From: Dipetalonema caudispina
Lineage: Eukaryota; Nematoda; Chromadorea; Rhabditida; Onchocercidae
Direction of reading: 5' to 3'
Assembly (NCBI GenBank): GCA_013365325.1
Contig: JABVXV010000157.1
Location: forward strand, 62,001 to 126,000
DNA: 64,000 nt
A program made the translations under genes and the position numbers. Positions within the stretch are counted from its first letter, which is position 1. Every line of letters starts with the position of its first letter. Under the pieces are notes generated by a model. The model was not told the origin of the DNA, ran no database searches, and saw only the letters and a list, made by a program, of their open reading frames with translations. Below are positions 28,920 through 44,125 of the stretch, one piece after another.

Positions 28920-29633
28920 GGATTTTCCTATATTTATACATATTTAATTCTAGGAATATTGAAGAGTTAGTCCGTTAGGAATATATTTCACAAAAAAAAA
29001 AAAAAAGTGCAGCTAACAGCTTTGGTGCTGGCCGGAAAAAGGACACATGCTTATCGTACACCGTCCTGGCTACATCCAATCTAACTACTATTGTTGCTGC
29101 TTCATATTGATTGTGTGGTCTAGCAAAAAAAAAAAAAAAAAAAAAAAAATAGGGTCTATGTGTATATGGTTGACGAAACCGGAGACATTATCTCAAAGAG
29201 CGAACACTTTAAGCAACCAGCAAGTAGCAACTATAGCCAAGCCAACCCATCCTTATCTCAGTTTTGAATTTATCCTGTCACAGTGAATCGTTGGATCCGG
29301 GTATGTATGTATCACGTTTAATATTTCATGCATCATCTCTAAAATTCGCATTACCCATCTATTCCCATGCGTATAAATAGTTACTTATATTTTTTCCACT
29401 ATTAAATCATTTCAAACATTTAACTTTTCCGTCATATGTCGAAATTTCGATGCGTGTGCCTTTTTTTTTTTTTTTTTTTGAGTTTACGTACGAGACTGAT
29501 CTGACACGAAAATGAATCACTATGATAAGGAAATGTAAAGTGGACATCATAGGCAGATTTAATAGTGGACGACGACAGTTTGGAAGGAAGTACCCTATCC
29601 AAAATAAAACGATAATGCAAGCCGTGCAGGTTC

Positions 29634-32600
29634 ATGCTCTTTACCTGCAGTGGTAGTGCAAACGTTAGAAACCAACGTGTCGTTGTATCCGGACAGGAGG
29701 AACTGCACCAAAGACCCAATTCATCAGTTGACCACCAGCGTAGTGAACCACAATCTGGCCGGAATAGTCAAGGGTCAGCATCGTGTCCAGAAACATTTCG
29801 TACCTATGTTGGAAGCCCTACACGGGACAGCCCATACTTCAGAAGTCGCAGCAATTCACGAAGTAGCTCGCGAACTGAAATCTTACGACCTGGCCAGTGG
29901 ACAACCGTAACGTCGCAAGTGAAATTTCGTGCACTTACACAAAGTGAACAACAGGAAGTTTTTGAAACACAGAAAAAAGAGAGGTTATTACGTGAAGAAT
30001 TGGGTGAGTAACTTTTACATGAATGACTCGTCCACTCTTTTCTTCTACCTGTATTATCCGTTTTACCTTCATTTATATTCCATTCAAACAATTAAAGTTC
30101 TTCACTAGAAAAAAAAAAGAAGGAATAATTACGCAATCAACGCTGCAATAACTAATATTATGTATTTAGACTAATTATTGAACTAATTAGGTAAAATAAC
30201 GTTACTTCCAAATCATTCTGATTGTTGGAATTTTACTTTTTTCCGAACTATTCTTTCTAGACAAATTAATGGCATAAAGTTAGTTTTCAGGAGATTAAGT
30301 GAAGAAAAAAAGTTGATACTTCTAAAAATGTATTTTGTTTGTTTATTTTTTTTACCATTTGAATGATTTAAGAACAAAACAAAATTTGTGAAATTTTTTT
30401 TCCTTCATTTTTTTCTTTCTCTCAGCAAAATAAATGAAAGAACAGGAAGAGAATTTACATATTCTCATAAATTGCATTACCTTATTTCAGAATAACTTCC
30501 TTATCTTCAAGGCCAACATTTTGTCTATTTTCATTACTATTTTTAACAACTGCTAATCTATTTTTCCACAATTCTCAGCATACTAACAATAACAATTTAT
30601 TTATTGGGCAAAAAGGAACCAATTTGATCTTTTCATTGGGATTTTCTTGATAAGATTAAATTTTTCTAAAATTTATGGAAATTTCTAGCAGTTATAACAA
30701 AAATGGATGAGGGCGCTGATGTAAGTGGTGGCACTCAACCTACTGAATTGATAACCCGTGTACCAGATAGTCCCGGCTCACGTTCCAATTATGGAGAATT
30801 TTATTGGTAAGTTCCATTAGTAAATAAATCAATTTGCTATCAAATATTAATAATGCTTATATTAATATTACTGTTTGAAAGGAAAATTTCGTACTGGGAA
30901 TTTAAATTTGAATTGTTAAGCTAATAAAAAGAAATTCCGCTCATCAAATTTTTTAGAAATGTAGAGAAAAAATAAATCCAAAAAATTTTTTTAATCATGA
31001 AAAATTCCAATGAAAATGAATATGTCATTGATAGGTCACAAAAATTGGGATTATATTTATTCGTAGATTAAAATACGAATTAATATAACCATAACTATCT
31101 TTGAAAGCAAAAATTCCGCATATACTCCTCCGGTACAATAAAATTCCAGTAAAAAATTTGTATCCTTGAACATTAATAAATTATGCATCCTCTTATCGGA
31201 TTTTTTAAATAACAAATTAAAATCCCTTTTCCACCTAATTCATACCGTTCGTAATCAGGTAATAAAAATTGAAATATCTTTTAATATGAATTCTTCTGCA
31301 TTAATCATACCTTATTCCATGTGTTAATAAGTACAAATCGTTAAGATATGAGAGAAAAAGACATGAAATTAGGAGCTAAAAGCATATTTAAAATTTAATA
31401 TAGTTGCCGATTTATCGTCCCAAAAAAAAGTCCCGTATCAAATTTATGAAAATAGGAAAAATCCCAGAGTTTATATCGATAAAGGTAGGAAAAAAAATGA
31501 AAAATAAAATCGAGTTGAGAATAAGTTTTTCCTTTTTCCCTCTCAATGAAGGTAATTTCATAAATTCTGTCAAAATTCCGAAAAGTTATTATGTAATATT
31601 ATTAGCGTCGTGGATGGTGAGAAATAAAAAATTTATATCAACTTTTAAACAAAACAGACAAAAATTCTGGATTAAAATTTGAAAAGAACTGCTCGCGTCA
31701 TATTTTTAAGAGGTCATTATTAAAAACTCCAATTATTTGGGAAGGTGAAGGAACAAATTAAATTCTTTAAATGTCAATGAACTTGATTCCTTATAAGGTA
31801 AAAATAAACTCTGAATTACGAATTCATGAAGAGAAGCTCCATTAATAGTAATAATTTTTTCCCGGAATCATAAAACTGTAGGTGTTCATGTGGAAATCAG
31901 TAAAAAAACAAATTTTAAAGGTAATTCTAGGCATTTAATTTTTTGGAAATTTTTGCCGATATTTTCTCCAGAATTATCAGAAAGAATACATTGCTCAGTT
32001 CAAGACAATTCAAGCTTAGGTATATATTAGGCAAACGTGAAAGTAGTAGTAAGATATATAATCGTAGATAAGGGGAATCTAATATGCATTCCGGTTTCCG
32101 GCATGAATACAGGGATACCAATGGTGAAAACGTGTATCATGTTTCGGATTCATTCGACAGCGATCTGATGCTTGAAATAGATAGCTACGGGAAAGGCGTT
32201 TCTGCAGCACGACTTGATCGTACTCAGGAGGATCTCAACAAATATCGTCAACGTATTGACGCTAATGTGGAGCATCAAAAAGAATATTCCGATCTCATAT
32301 CGGCTCTACAACATAAGGTTTACTTTTGCTTAATCTACTGAACATTTTCCAATAAAAAAAAGAATGCAAAATTAAGGAATAATCAATTAATATTTCAATA
32401 ATCGATAGCTAAATTTATCCCAGATACAAATAACTCCCTAAATTTAGGTACAAGAGTATCGCCGCCATATTGCTGAACTTGAAAGTCGGATAGCAACACG
32501 TCGAGCAGAAGAACCCTCATCGTTCACGCTTATTGATTCAACCGTGTATCCCGATGGAAAATACAAAGATGAAACATTATGGAGCCCTAAAAAGGGCTTA

Positions 32601-35600
32601 GATGATACTGAGTATCATCTTCTAGCCAAATTAGATGATGAACGTAGAAGGTATAGGAATTTTATTCAAACAAATATGAATTTATGTAATATTTCATTTA
32701 ATTTGCAATCTAATTTAGATCTAAATTTTTCGCTTAAATAATTAATTATTCAGAAAGATTAAGAAGAGCTAAATGAAAGATAATTTGAAGAGTTGATGAT
32801 TATCGGATACAACTGGAACAAGAACGTATCCAAAATGATCAACTGTTGCATGAAAATGAACGCCTTCGTCAACAATTTGAAACAAATATGAGAGAAAATG
32901 AACGCATTTATAAAACTCGTGAAAGAGTATGAATAATTTTATGTTTACTAAATTTCAGAATAAAAGTTAACTAATTATCTGTATTTAACTAAATTTAAGG
33001 AAGGAATTTAACATCTAAAATTTATTACAGAATCTTGCTCAGTACTTAAGTGAGGAACAGAAAAAGATGATGGATTTATGGACTGAATTACAACGTGTTC
33101 GCAGACAGTTAGTTCAACACAGAGAACAAACGGAACATGATCTAGAAAATCAGCGTAATGAATTTACCCGAGTAATTCGGAATGTTGGAGGCTTAACTAG
33201 GCAATTAAATCTTGTCGGTGTTGAGGTAATTAATGATTTTGAAATTGTAATTGAAATTTTTAAATTTGTAAAATTATTTGGAAAAAAGTTAAAAAGTTTT
33301 CCTTTTGTATAAAATGAAATTTAATTACTAGAGAATATTTTGGTTACCATCATCTTAACAATTCTAATTTTCAATACAATTTAATGAATGCGATATTACA
33401 GGGTGGATATAGTGGCATCAAAGAACCATTATTGGTTGAAAGTGGTCGTGGAGGAGGTGAAAGTATTAGTCATGATACTGTATTAATTGAAGCAATTAAA
33501 AGAATACGTGAAAGTCAACAAGCTGTAAATCAACCAGGAATACAGATGTTTGATCAATTAAAACTTGCAAGTGCTGCAGCTGGTGATGCAGATCTATACA
33601 ATGAACTTATGAAAAAGTAAGCAAATATATTTCAGCGAGTAAATAAAACATATAATAAAATATTTGAACTTTTTTAAATCAAAGATTTAACTAAATGAAA
33701 ATATGCAAAAATAACTGTTAACAGATATGAAGAATGTATTGAACGAAATATTGAACTCGAATCGAAAGGTGATGAAGCACAACGTAAAAATGCTGCACTT
33801 GAAGCTGAGCTTCAACGGACTAAAGAACGCCTTTCAGATAATCAGGTCAATCTAACTGTTTTCGACTTTTTTTTTTTTTTTTTTTGAATCTCACTTTAAT
33901 TTTTGCATTCATTTTTGTTTATAGGTTGCGCTTCGCAAACTACATGAATTAGCACAAGATGCATCTCGTGCGCCAGAAAGAGAGAAAAGAACTCGTTCAC
34001 TTTCACCAGGTGATATTAGCTATTGCTATTTTTCGATGTATAATCTGACATGCATATTTTAGCTTTAATAAGACAATAATTTTAAAAAGATGAAATAGAA
34101 TAAAATTATTCCATAACTAAAAAAAAACTAATAGTTTAGGTGGTGCACCACTTCCACCATCGGAAGCTTTACGTAGTGTTCGTAACATCATCCGTAACAA
34201 AGATAGCCAAATACAACAACTGGAAAGAAAACTAAAGATTGTTGAAGGCCAGGTAAATTAAAATTTACAATTTTTAAATTAATTCAATGAATAAATCTCT
34301 GTAACTCAATCCTACAGGCTAATATTTTACATCATTCCTTCTAATATCCTATTGATTCAGGTCAAAGAATTCGTGAACAAATTCGAACATGCTGATGAAG
34401 CTCGACGTTATTTAGACAAACATTTGGCTGAAAGCAAACGTGACTTGACAAATCAGTATGAAATTTTAACAAATCTAAATAGAAAAGAAAAAAAACGCGA
34501 TTTATAATTTCCGCAAAAAAAAAAAAAAAAAGAAAAATCTCACTTACTAATGCGAAATATGAATTTCAGAATTAAAAATTTGGATGATGCAGAACGTCAA
34601 ATAAGACGTTTGGAAGAACGGTTACGTGCTGCTGATCTCGAAAAAGCAGCAGTTGAGAAAGCTAGAAAATTTTTGGAAGAAGAGATAAACAAATTGCATC
34701 AGTCAGTAGTGTTTTTCCTTTTTTTTTTTTTTTTTTTTTCGTTGAATTCATTATCTACCTATTAAATCAATTAAATTTTAAATCAAATTGATGGAAAAAA
34801 CTTTTAATAGTAGTAGTTTCTTCATAAATTATAATTTTAATTCCAGTTTGCTTATCCTTACACTTATTGTTAGCATTATGATGATGATGATAATTTAACA
34901 GTTCATCTCATCTACCCATAATATGTATTTATTTATTAATTTTAATTATCCGTTATATTAGTTTACAATTGATTTTCTTTAAAATCAACTTTTTAGAATT
35001 AATTTAAACTGAATTTGAATTTATATAAGGAAAGGACCAAAAAAAAAAAGTATTTTCAGACAGTATCAAAAAGCAACAGCAGAGGAAGAACGAAAAGCAC
35101 GTGATAAAGAACATGAAATCAATCTTGGATTCGAAGAAGAATACAAAAATCGGTAAATGTACCAAAAATAATAACAGACGATTTTTATTACATATTCTAT
35201 AGCAAATTATCTAAAATTAAAAAGTTATTTTTAGCATTAATGAATTAAAAAATCGTGTCGAGACAATTCAACGTGATAATACGAAATTGAAAGCGGAACT
35301 AAATACAATGAGGGATAAATATCGAGATACTGAAAATGAATACAATATTACACTACGAAAATTGGAAGAAAAAGGTTTTGTAAAATATCGTCTCTAAAAT
35401 GTATTTTAACATCTAAAATCAAAAATCTTATAAATCATTTGAAGAAATTAAACTAATTCAAAAAGAAATTTTTACGAGAAATTCATTTTTACATTTAGAT
35501 GTTGCATTGCGTCATCTTGATGAAATCAAACGTCAACTAACCAATGAACTTGATCAACAACGAACACGTTATGATGCATTAAATTCTGAATTTGATAAAT

Positions 35601-38600
35601 TAAATAACGAATATGAAAATGCTAGTAAGACAGTTGTAACATTGGAGCAAACATTACGTGAAATCAAACAACAACGAGATGAATATGGGTAATAAAATTA
35701 GATTACAATTCAAACAAACATATGAATTTTACTTTATTATAAAAACCTATAGATTATAAACAAAAATTTGCAAAAAAAAAAATGGTAAATTTTAAAATGA
35801 ACAATTCAATATCATTCTACTGATAATTTATTTGCATAATATAATTTAATGGAAAAAATTTAACAAATATCAATTCTTTACATTTATTCAATTAAAACCA
35901 AAAATTGACTAATGAGACGTAGAAAAAAAAAAAAAAAGGAAGAATTTCATTTGTTTCGTATTTCTTTCATACAGTTTTCTTTAACATTTATACATTGCTT
36001 AAAACAACCAAATCTATTTGTTTTCACAAATTTTCATTGCTTTTACCCTTTCCAAAAAATTTCTTCCTCTTCATTTTATCTTACTGTTTGGAAATTTAGT
36101 TTTGTTTTGCCGATGGTCCTATTTGATAGAAACGTAAAGTGTTAGACATTCGATTTTATCATTATGTTTTTAGTTTTTATATGATTTATGAATAATTGAC
36201 AGAGAATTTTGAAGTTTTAGAATTGACAGAAGAGAAAAAAATTTTTGCACACATTAATTATGCTAATTTATAGTGTTAAATTTTATTTCAGTAAACAAAA
36301 AGATGAGCTTTCAAGACAAATGTTCGATTTGAAGCATCAATTAGAGAATGAAAAAGCAGCACGAGAAGAAGCGGAAAAAACAAAGAGCCGTACGTGAAAT
36401 TTCATAAAATGTTTTACATATTTTAATAATCTAAAATTTAAAAATTTTGTACTACTAAATAAAAAAAGAATTTACAGGTTTAACACAAGAAATTGAAAAA
36501 CTCAAACTTCAAATTACGGATTACGAGAATCAGCTAAGTATGCTACGCCGACACAATGATGAGCTTGATACGCAAATTAAAAGTGGTCAAGCTAAAATAA
36601 CCGCTGTCGAGAATGATTTAATTACAAGCCAAAAAGAAATTGTTAGATTGAACGAATTAAACAGTCGTCTTCAAAGAGAAAAGCAGGATGCCATTAAGTT
36701 TGTATTACAACAGTAACAAAAACAAAAAAAAAAAACAAAAAAAAAAAGAGGAAAAAAAAATACACCAGTTGTTGATTTCCTTAATTTTGATGGAAAAAAC
36801 TTTTTAATTTTCAGTAATAAGTATTTTTATTATTAATTTGATGTTTTTTCTCCAGTCAAAAACTTAAAACTGAAAGTGATTCTGAAACGTGGAAGGAACA
36901 AATCCGAAAGTTGGAACAGGAAATTGAGAAGTTACGAGTAGAGAATCGAACAATTACTGAACAGGAAGAAAAGACACGTGATGCTTTAACGAAAGAAACA
37001 AATCGTGCACATCTTCTACAAAAAGAACTTGAAGAGACAAAAGCGGAAATCGAAGAACTTGAAAGTAAATCCTTTCCTTTATTTAAATATATGATAAAAT
37101 AAACATGAATGATTACTGAAAATATTTGAAACTTATAGAGTAATGATTCGGAAATATTGTTGTTTCATCTTATAATTTTGCAGAAAAAATCAAACGGTTA
37201 GAACAAGAAATGGAAAGTAGTTCACGTGGTACACGTAAAGATGAAACAGAAGAAACAGGTATATTTGATTTAATTTGCAAAAAAAAAAGAGAAATTTCCT
37301 CCTTATTTTCAGAAATTGATAAGAAATATTATATTTCAGATAAAATTTCACTTGGCCCAAGTGGTCCTACAATTTATGATACCGAAATACATGAAATTCG
37401 AATCAGAGAAGTCAATGATAAGTGGAAACTCGAATTTGACAAACTTCTCGCAGAAAAGGTTTGATCAATTTGATTCCATGGATAAAACCTTAATATTCTC
37501 GAATTTTTATTAAAAATAACCTACTTATATAAAGATCAAATTTAGGATGAGCTTGAGCGTAAGATTCGCGATTTGGAAGATCAAATTACACAAAAAAATC
37601 GTGAAATTGAACGACAAGAATCTGAGATAGCGGAATTGAAACGTAAACATCAAGAAGAAATTGATCGATTGAAGGACGAAATTTCACAACTTCATGACAA
37701 ACATCAGAATGATCTCGATGACGAGAAAGAGCAATACAATAAGGTAACCCATCTATTTCTCCATATCATATTAAAAATTAAAAAAAAAAAAAAATGAAAT
37801 AAAGTTGTTTGGAATCAACTAAAATATTCTCCTATATTTCTCTCATATCATTCCGATCTCAACGATCTAACAATTTTCCATTATATTCAGAATGGTTTTT
37901 GAATATTTTCTGTTAGCATAAAAATGGAACAAATTTCAGAATCTGGAATCGATTAAGCTTGTTGAAGATGAACTTCGTAACAAACTTGCCGAAGCTGAGA
38001 GAAAACTTGCAGAAGCACAAAATCGAGAAAACCAGTTGGAACGTGAGAAAGCAGAACTAAAGGAAAAGTATGAACAAGCATTAGCACAAATCCAAAAGGC
38101 CAAGGATGACTTAGAAGAAGCACGACAAGAAGCTGAAAACGTAAACACATTTCTAGCTATATTTTTAGCAAGCATCAAAGAATCTCACTCCATTCAGGAA
38201 ATTTTCATTTTTTTTTTCTTTCCTTTTCAGGAAATACAAAAATGGAAAACTGAAGTGTATTCGGTACGATCCGAACTCAAAGCAGTTGAAACCGCAAATA
38301 ATGCGTTGAAAACACAACTTACGGCAGCTAATGAACGAGCTGAATCATTGAATAAAACCGTTAATGATCAGAATGGTAAAATACGAGACTGTAAGTATTT
38401 TATATTGAAATCATAAAATTTCATTTTTTCCACAATCTTACAAAAATAAGCAAAGATTTTCGTGATTACAGTGAATACACAAATCCGACGTCTTGAGGAA
38501 GAGGTATCAGATTTGAAATCTGCTGCCGTAACTCGTGAATCAGATTTGGAAAGTGCATTAAGTCGATTACGTTCCGTGGAGGATCAGTATGCTACACTAC

Positions 38601-41600
38601 AAGGTGAACATGCCAAGACACGAAATGAACTAGAAATTCTACAAAGGGAATATGATTTGCTTAAGGTACCGATAACTTCTACAGTTTACATTACACTAAT
38701 GAATCCTGCAAAAATCATGCAAATAAAATCCAGTCAAGTTAAAATATTTTGAAATCCACTAAGAGAATAAATTAACAAAAGCAATATCAAAGATTATAAA
38801 ATTACAGAGTACAAATATAAACCAAGAATCTGAACTTGAACGTCTCAGAAATAAAATTCAGCAATATGAAGTAACGATTAAGGAACAAAAGAATGCACTC
38901 GATCATCTCAAAGCGGAAGTAAGTTCTTACACTTGGGTTGTAATTCGTACTTCTACATGTAGATGAGAATTCACGTGTAATTCGTAAGTGTGCCGCAAAA
39001 AAAGCAAAATTCATGAAATTTAAATTTCAGCGAGAACGACTGCAAAATATTTATCGTGATAAGGTGAAACAATCAGATCATCTCAATCAATTGGTACAGT
39101 CATTTGATGTCAAAATGAACAAAATGCGTCAGAATCTACGAGATACCTCAGATAAAGTACGTCAATTCTATAACTTCTTCAAACATAACCAATTTCAACA
39201 ATAACTATTCCAGAAAACTCCGATTATATTCAATATACTGCTTTTCCAGCTTGTTGCTGCCGAAACGGAACGTAATACTTTACGCTCTGAAGTTACCAAA
39301 CTGCAACAAGAACTACAGTTTGGTAAAGATCAAATGGTACGTCGGACAGATGAATATCAATCATCGTTGGAAGATTTAGCGAATGCGCATCGAGCTGCGG
39401 AAGATGGTCGACTTAATGCTTTACAAGAACTAGAATCGAGGAAATACGAACTAGCTGATCTAAAGGTCTAAAAAATTAATTATTTTGTTTGATATTAAAG
39501 TAAACAGCATCCTATGCTAAAGCTTATACTTACGTATGTTAAATTTATGGATATCTTTGAAATATTTTATAATATTTCAGTCACGATTTGAAAATACGGA
39601 ACAGCGCTTGACATCACTACAACATGATTATAATAAAGTGGAGAATGAAAGAGATATCATGGCTGATTCACTTAAACGCTTCTATTCTGTAACCACACAT
39701 GCGGTAACATTGCACAAAGTGAAGGTAATTATATAGAATGGATGGGTAGTTATGTTCTAATAAAATTTCGTATAGTCATTTTTCAGAAAAAAATAAAGAA
39801 AATATGTGGTAAAAAATCAAGATTTTATTACTATTGTTTATTTTCAACGTTTCAGGAAGATGTTGATCGTGATCAATTGATTGAGACTGAAATACCACGT
39901 TCAATTCCATTCCCACCATCTGTTGATTACACCACAACAGGAGGACGTACCGGAGGTTAATTAATTTTCATTTCACTTAACAAATATTTTAAATGATAAC
40001 GGCGAAAAAACGAAAAGTAGATACCTTGAGTTCTATTTGGAATACGAAATAAAATTAGGAATATTTTACTTGATTAACTTAAATTATAAAAACTACAGTC
40101 TAGTATATTCTAATATGATCTGTTGCAGCAACAACTATTAATATTGGTGAAACACTTGATATTAATCAACTTGAAAATACTCTTCAGACGTTGATTGGTC
40201 GAATTGAGAGATTAGAACGTGAACGAGTAAGTGTTATACTTAAATTACTGATCATCTCTTCTTCATGAAAATATCAGAAAGAATTATCTATTTCAACCTT
40301 TAAATTCTTAAATAATCAATGTTTTCTATGTATTTAACATCATCTATACAAATAATTAATTATGATCGTTACAGAATGAGTACCGTGAGGCTTTTGATCG
40401 TCTGAAGAAAAAGACGAGTGACACTCACACAACGATTCATAAGCAGGAAACACGCTATAAAACTATTGAAGAAAATCTGACCGATATGGAAGAAGGTAAT
40501 GAATTGTAGGAATTTCTTTTAATCATTCCGTTTATTTGTTTTTTTTTTTTTTTTTCTTTCAATTAAATGCTTTAATTAATTTGCAGAGAAACGTGCATTA
40601 GAAGTACGATTAGCATCAGCTAAGCAATTGTTACGTTCGCAAGAAGAAGCATTGAAACAACGAGATGAAGAACGACGTCAATTGAAAGCTAAAATGGTCG
40701 CAGCAGATTTGGAAGCACGTGGAAAAGATGCACAACTACGACATCTCAATGTTAGCAATCAAATTGGAATTATCACAACTGAAATCATTCATAAAATAAT
40801 GGTTTAAATTTCAACATATATACATGCCATTTATAAATTTATCATCTCCAGGAGCAACTGAAAAATCTGCGTAATGATCTAGAAACTGCGCAAGCCGATC
40901 TACGAATTTTGCGCGAACGTGAAGAACAATGGGATGCTAATCGTTTCCAACTGGAAAGTAAGCTTCGAGATAAGGAAGGCGAAACACAGCGGCTTAATCT
41001 ATTGCAGACTAATCTTGAAAGTGAAAAACAGGTAAATAAATTCTATATTTTTCTCATATCTAGCATTATCTTCTTTTAAAATTATACAAGTTTCAATATT
41101 TTAGTCCCTGAACGAGCGAATAAAAGAACTATCCGGACAGTTGCAATTAAGCGAAATAAAATGCACCGATATGAAGGAAGATGTGGAGAGATTGAAAAGA
41201 GAACTTTCAAAAGCTGAAAGCGTTGAAATGGAACTTCGAAAAACTTCGGATTACCAATCAAGAACCATTAGTGAATATCAGATTCTTAGAGATCAAGTAA
41301 TTAATTAATTTTCTTCCTTGTTTCTTAACGACCACAATTTTAATACTCTTCCCGTCAGAATTATTAGCGATTACTTGTTGACTATTACGATTTTGACATA
41401 GATTTCCGTCAATTTCAGATAACCGGTGCACAAAATGATCTAACAAATGCTAATAATCAAAAGCAACAACTTGAGCATGAATTAACAGCCGCACGAGGCG
41501 AAATTCGCGATTTCAAGCAACGTGTGCGTGATTTAAGCGGTCGAGCATCCGATTTGCAACGTCAATTGCAAGATGCTCATGCAGAGAAGAATCGTCTTGA

Positions 41601-44043
41601 GGAAAGACTGATAACTCTCGAGAAGGTTTCTACTTGATAACACACACTTATCTGTTAATCTTTAATTGATGTTTCCTTACAATTCTTTTTTTTTTTTTAA
41701 TGTAAATATATATGTGTTTCATAAGGATGATATGAATATCATACTAGTCTTACTTTTTCTTTTGCGCCAGCATTTTTCATTTCTAATTTAAAGAAAAAAG
41801 AAAAACAAAGATAAGTTATAGGCGACAACGTCACAAAGAGCAACGGAAGATGATCTTAGGCAACAGATTGAAAGTTGTAAAAATGAACGGAGAATGTTAC
41901 AACGTGAACTTGATGAAATCCAACGAAGATTAGCACAATTGGAAAGTGAAAAAAGAACTATGGTGGGCCAACTTGAAAATACCAAACGTGATCGGGCCAC
42001 GTTTATCAAGAAAATAGAAGTGGTAACTATTGAAAAATGCATAATGAAAAGATATTTTAAGACTGTTCTTTTGTCTTTTGCTAACTGCATTCATTTATTC
42101 AGCTTCCGGTAATTTTTTTTTTTTTTTTGAATAAAAAATATCATTTCCGAAAACAATGAATTATAGCTGGAGAATGAAAAACGACGCACTGATGCAGCAA
42201 TCCGTGAAACTGCCTTACAACGTGAAGCTATTGAGAAATCATTGAATGCAATGGAAAGAGAAAACAAGGTTTACAGATAATAGTTTATTTTCGTTAAAAT
42301 ATTTAGAGACATACTGATAGTATAATAGTTTGAGATAAATAATTTACTTATATCGAAGCTCTTATTCAGTAATCGTTCTTTTCTCTATCTCAAACTTCTA
42401 CGGATATCTCTATCTTACGTCTCTTTCATCTCTCAGTTTGCTTCTTTTTTTTTTTTTTTTTTCCTCCGCATTTTATTCAAATATGATCAGAGCTTGATCA
42501 AAAGCAATGAGTATAATAATATGAGCTTTTTAATCTCACATCTAACATTGTTAATAATAATTTATTATAGGAACTTTACAAAAACTGTGCCCAATTGCAA
42601 AAACAAATCGCACAGTTGGAATTTGAAAATGGTAATCGTATCATTGAAATTAGCAGTAAGCAACGTGAAGAACAGGATAAGCAATTGCAACGGATGAGAA
42701 ATGAAAAGATTCAAGTATGTAAAAACTATGCAAACTTTAAAATTTTTGAACTTGAAAAATTGTAGTTTCTATATACCATTGCAACCGAAATTTTATATAA
42801 TATCTTGAAAAGAATTGTACAATTACTACAAAATATATTCGGTATTGAAGAAATAACTCGATAACAAAGCTTTTCAGGTACTCAGATAATGTAATATATT
42901 GAGTATCTAAAAAAGATTTGTTTCTAGATTGAACGAATAATTGAAAATCGTGAACGTACGCAACAAAATCGTATCAAACAATTGGAAAATCAACTTAGCA
43001 TTATGAGAGAACAATTGGATAACGAAAGGAGACGTCGTCGTGATTATGTGGATCGAAGTTTAGCCGGTGATATTGGTAGGCTTGGTGGTGGCTATCTAGG
43101 ACTACGAGGTACTGGCATTCATAGTGCTGGCATATTACCACATTTAGGAGACGATTATGTGACTGGAACAACGTAAGTATTTTCCACTCTTCATTCACAA
43201 TTTATCTACATCTTCTTTTTCTACTAGAAAATTGGAAATTTTACAATATATTTATTGATTATTCCAGAAGATATGTACGATCGACATTTGCTTCCAATCC
43301 GCTCACACCACCTCTTGGAACTTCCACACCAACACAATACCAGGGTTAGTTAAGTAAATGAATGAATTTATGATTCAGGCTTTTTTATTACTTACGTAGA
43401 ATTTTGAGATCTGAATTAGTTTAGAAAAATAAACTTTTGCAGATGTGCAACGTGAATCATACATTTCAACAACAGCGCATCAACCATCAATGGTGGGAAG
43501 TACAACTTCAGATAAGATCAAGCTTGAAACTCTAGAACCTTCGAAGGAAATTGAAGGTATTATTCTCTCCCTGTTTTGTTATTTCTTAAGAAACTCGAAA
43601 AGGGTAAACTTTGTTATATTTCAAGGACATTCATACCAAAAATTGCACAGTATTTAAAGCAGTATTTCTCCTATGTAATGTTACACGCGAAAGCAGTTAA
43701 GCATTAGCTTTTACCGTAAGAAACAATAATTCGTCTATTTTACTAAATTCTTTAATGCATTTGCTGGTTAGACTGCCAAATTATTCATTTGAAAAATTTT
43801 TTTACAATTTTAGAAAGGCGAACAAAGACAGTTATCGTAATGAAAAGAAGCAGATTGGAAGATAATATTGCAAATAAAGTCGATTAGAGTTGAAATAATT
43901 TATAAAAGATATTTCAAAAGAATACATCCTGGATTGTATTACTGAATTATTAACTTAAGAAATCGCATTAACCCGTGGTTACTTCTTTTTTTTTTTTCTT
44001 TGTTTCAGAGTCAAGTACTCCATCTCAAGCGTCTCAAGAATAA
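29634..44043 (+). CDS. che-10: Rootletin, ciliary rootlet coiled-coil protein
   Basis: Structural coiled-coil protein that polymerises into the striated rootlet at the base of cilia in sensory neurons; C. elegans CHE-10 is the orthologue. I assembled 42 exons: 29634-30003, 30689-30806, 32113-32317, 32448-32650, 32791-32926, 33031-33225, 33402-33616, 33725-33845, 33925-34009, 34140-34252, 34361-34455, 34570-34701, 35060-35152, 35235-35374, 35499-35688, 36292-36389, 36478-36697, 36856-37064, 37184-37258, 37340-37458, 37546-37743, 37940-38140, 38231-38390, 38472-38665, 38808-38918, 39031-39156, 39250-39465, 39581-39724, 39856-39955, 40129-40226, 40375-40495, 40587-40750, 40852-41031, 41105-41296, 41419-41625, 41822-42022, 42167-42268, 42571-42714, 42928-43172, 43268-43344, 43443-43556, 44009-44043. 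All phases close, giving about 2,153 residues, close to human rootletin (about 2,000). The Ser/Arg-rich head (about 125 residues) is followed by almost continuous heptads; a segment around [20 protein letters not shown] resembles the conserved N-terminal rootletin region. A Gly/Ser/Thr-rich non-coiled tail follows about residue 2,030. The start is uncertain: TTTACCTGCAG just after the ATG looks like an acceptor, so a 5' exon may exist. Another long coiled-coil family is less likely. Confidence 0.8.
43814..43887 (+). CDS. che-10: Candidate alternative last exon of rootletin
   Basis: After the exon ending at 43556 (one leftover base), an acceptor at 43813 (ATTTTAG) opens a frame of 24 codons that begins [18 protein letters not shown] after joining and ends at TAG 43885-43887. 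Its phase fits exactly, as does that of the more distal last exon at 44009-44043, which ends [10 protein letters not shown]. Both cannot be used in one transcript because the first contains a stop. The peptide is basic and not low-complexity, which favours a real alternative C-terminus over chance. Confidence 0.4.
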
Positions 44044-44125
44044 TAAGAATAATTAATACTAACAATACTTACAACTTCCGCAGAATATTATTAACAATCC
44101 GAGCGAAACGTTAAAAGAGTAATGT

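Noticed and set aside
29650..29910. Second frame over the first rootletin exon (86 codons)
   Set aside because: It has no phase-compatible continuation, whereas the overlapping Ser/Arg-rich frame joins all following exons.
37936..38178. Minus-strand Ser/Phe-rich frames within rootletin exons
   Set aside because: Antisense shadows of Glu/Lys/Ala-rich coiled-coil codons.
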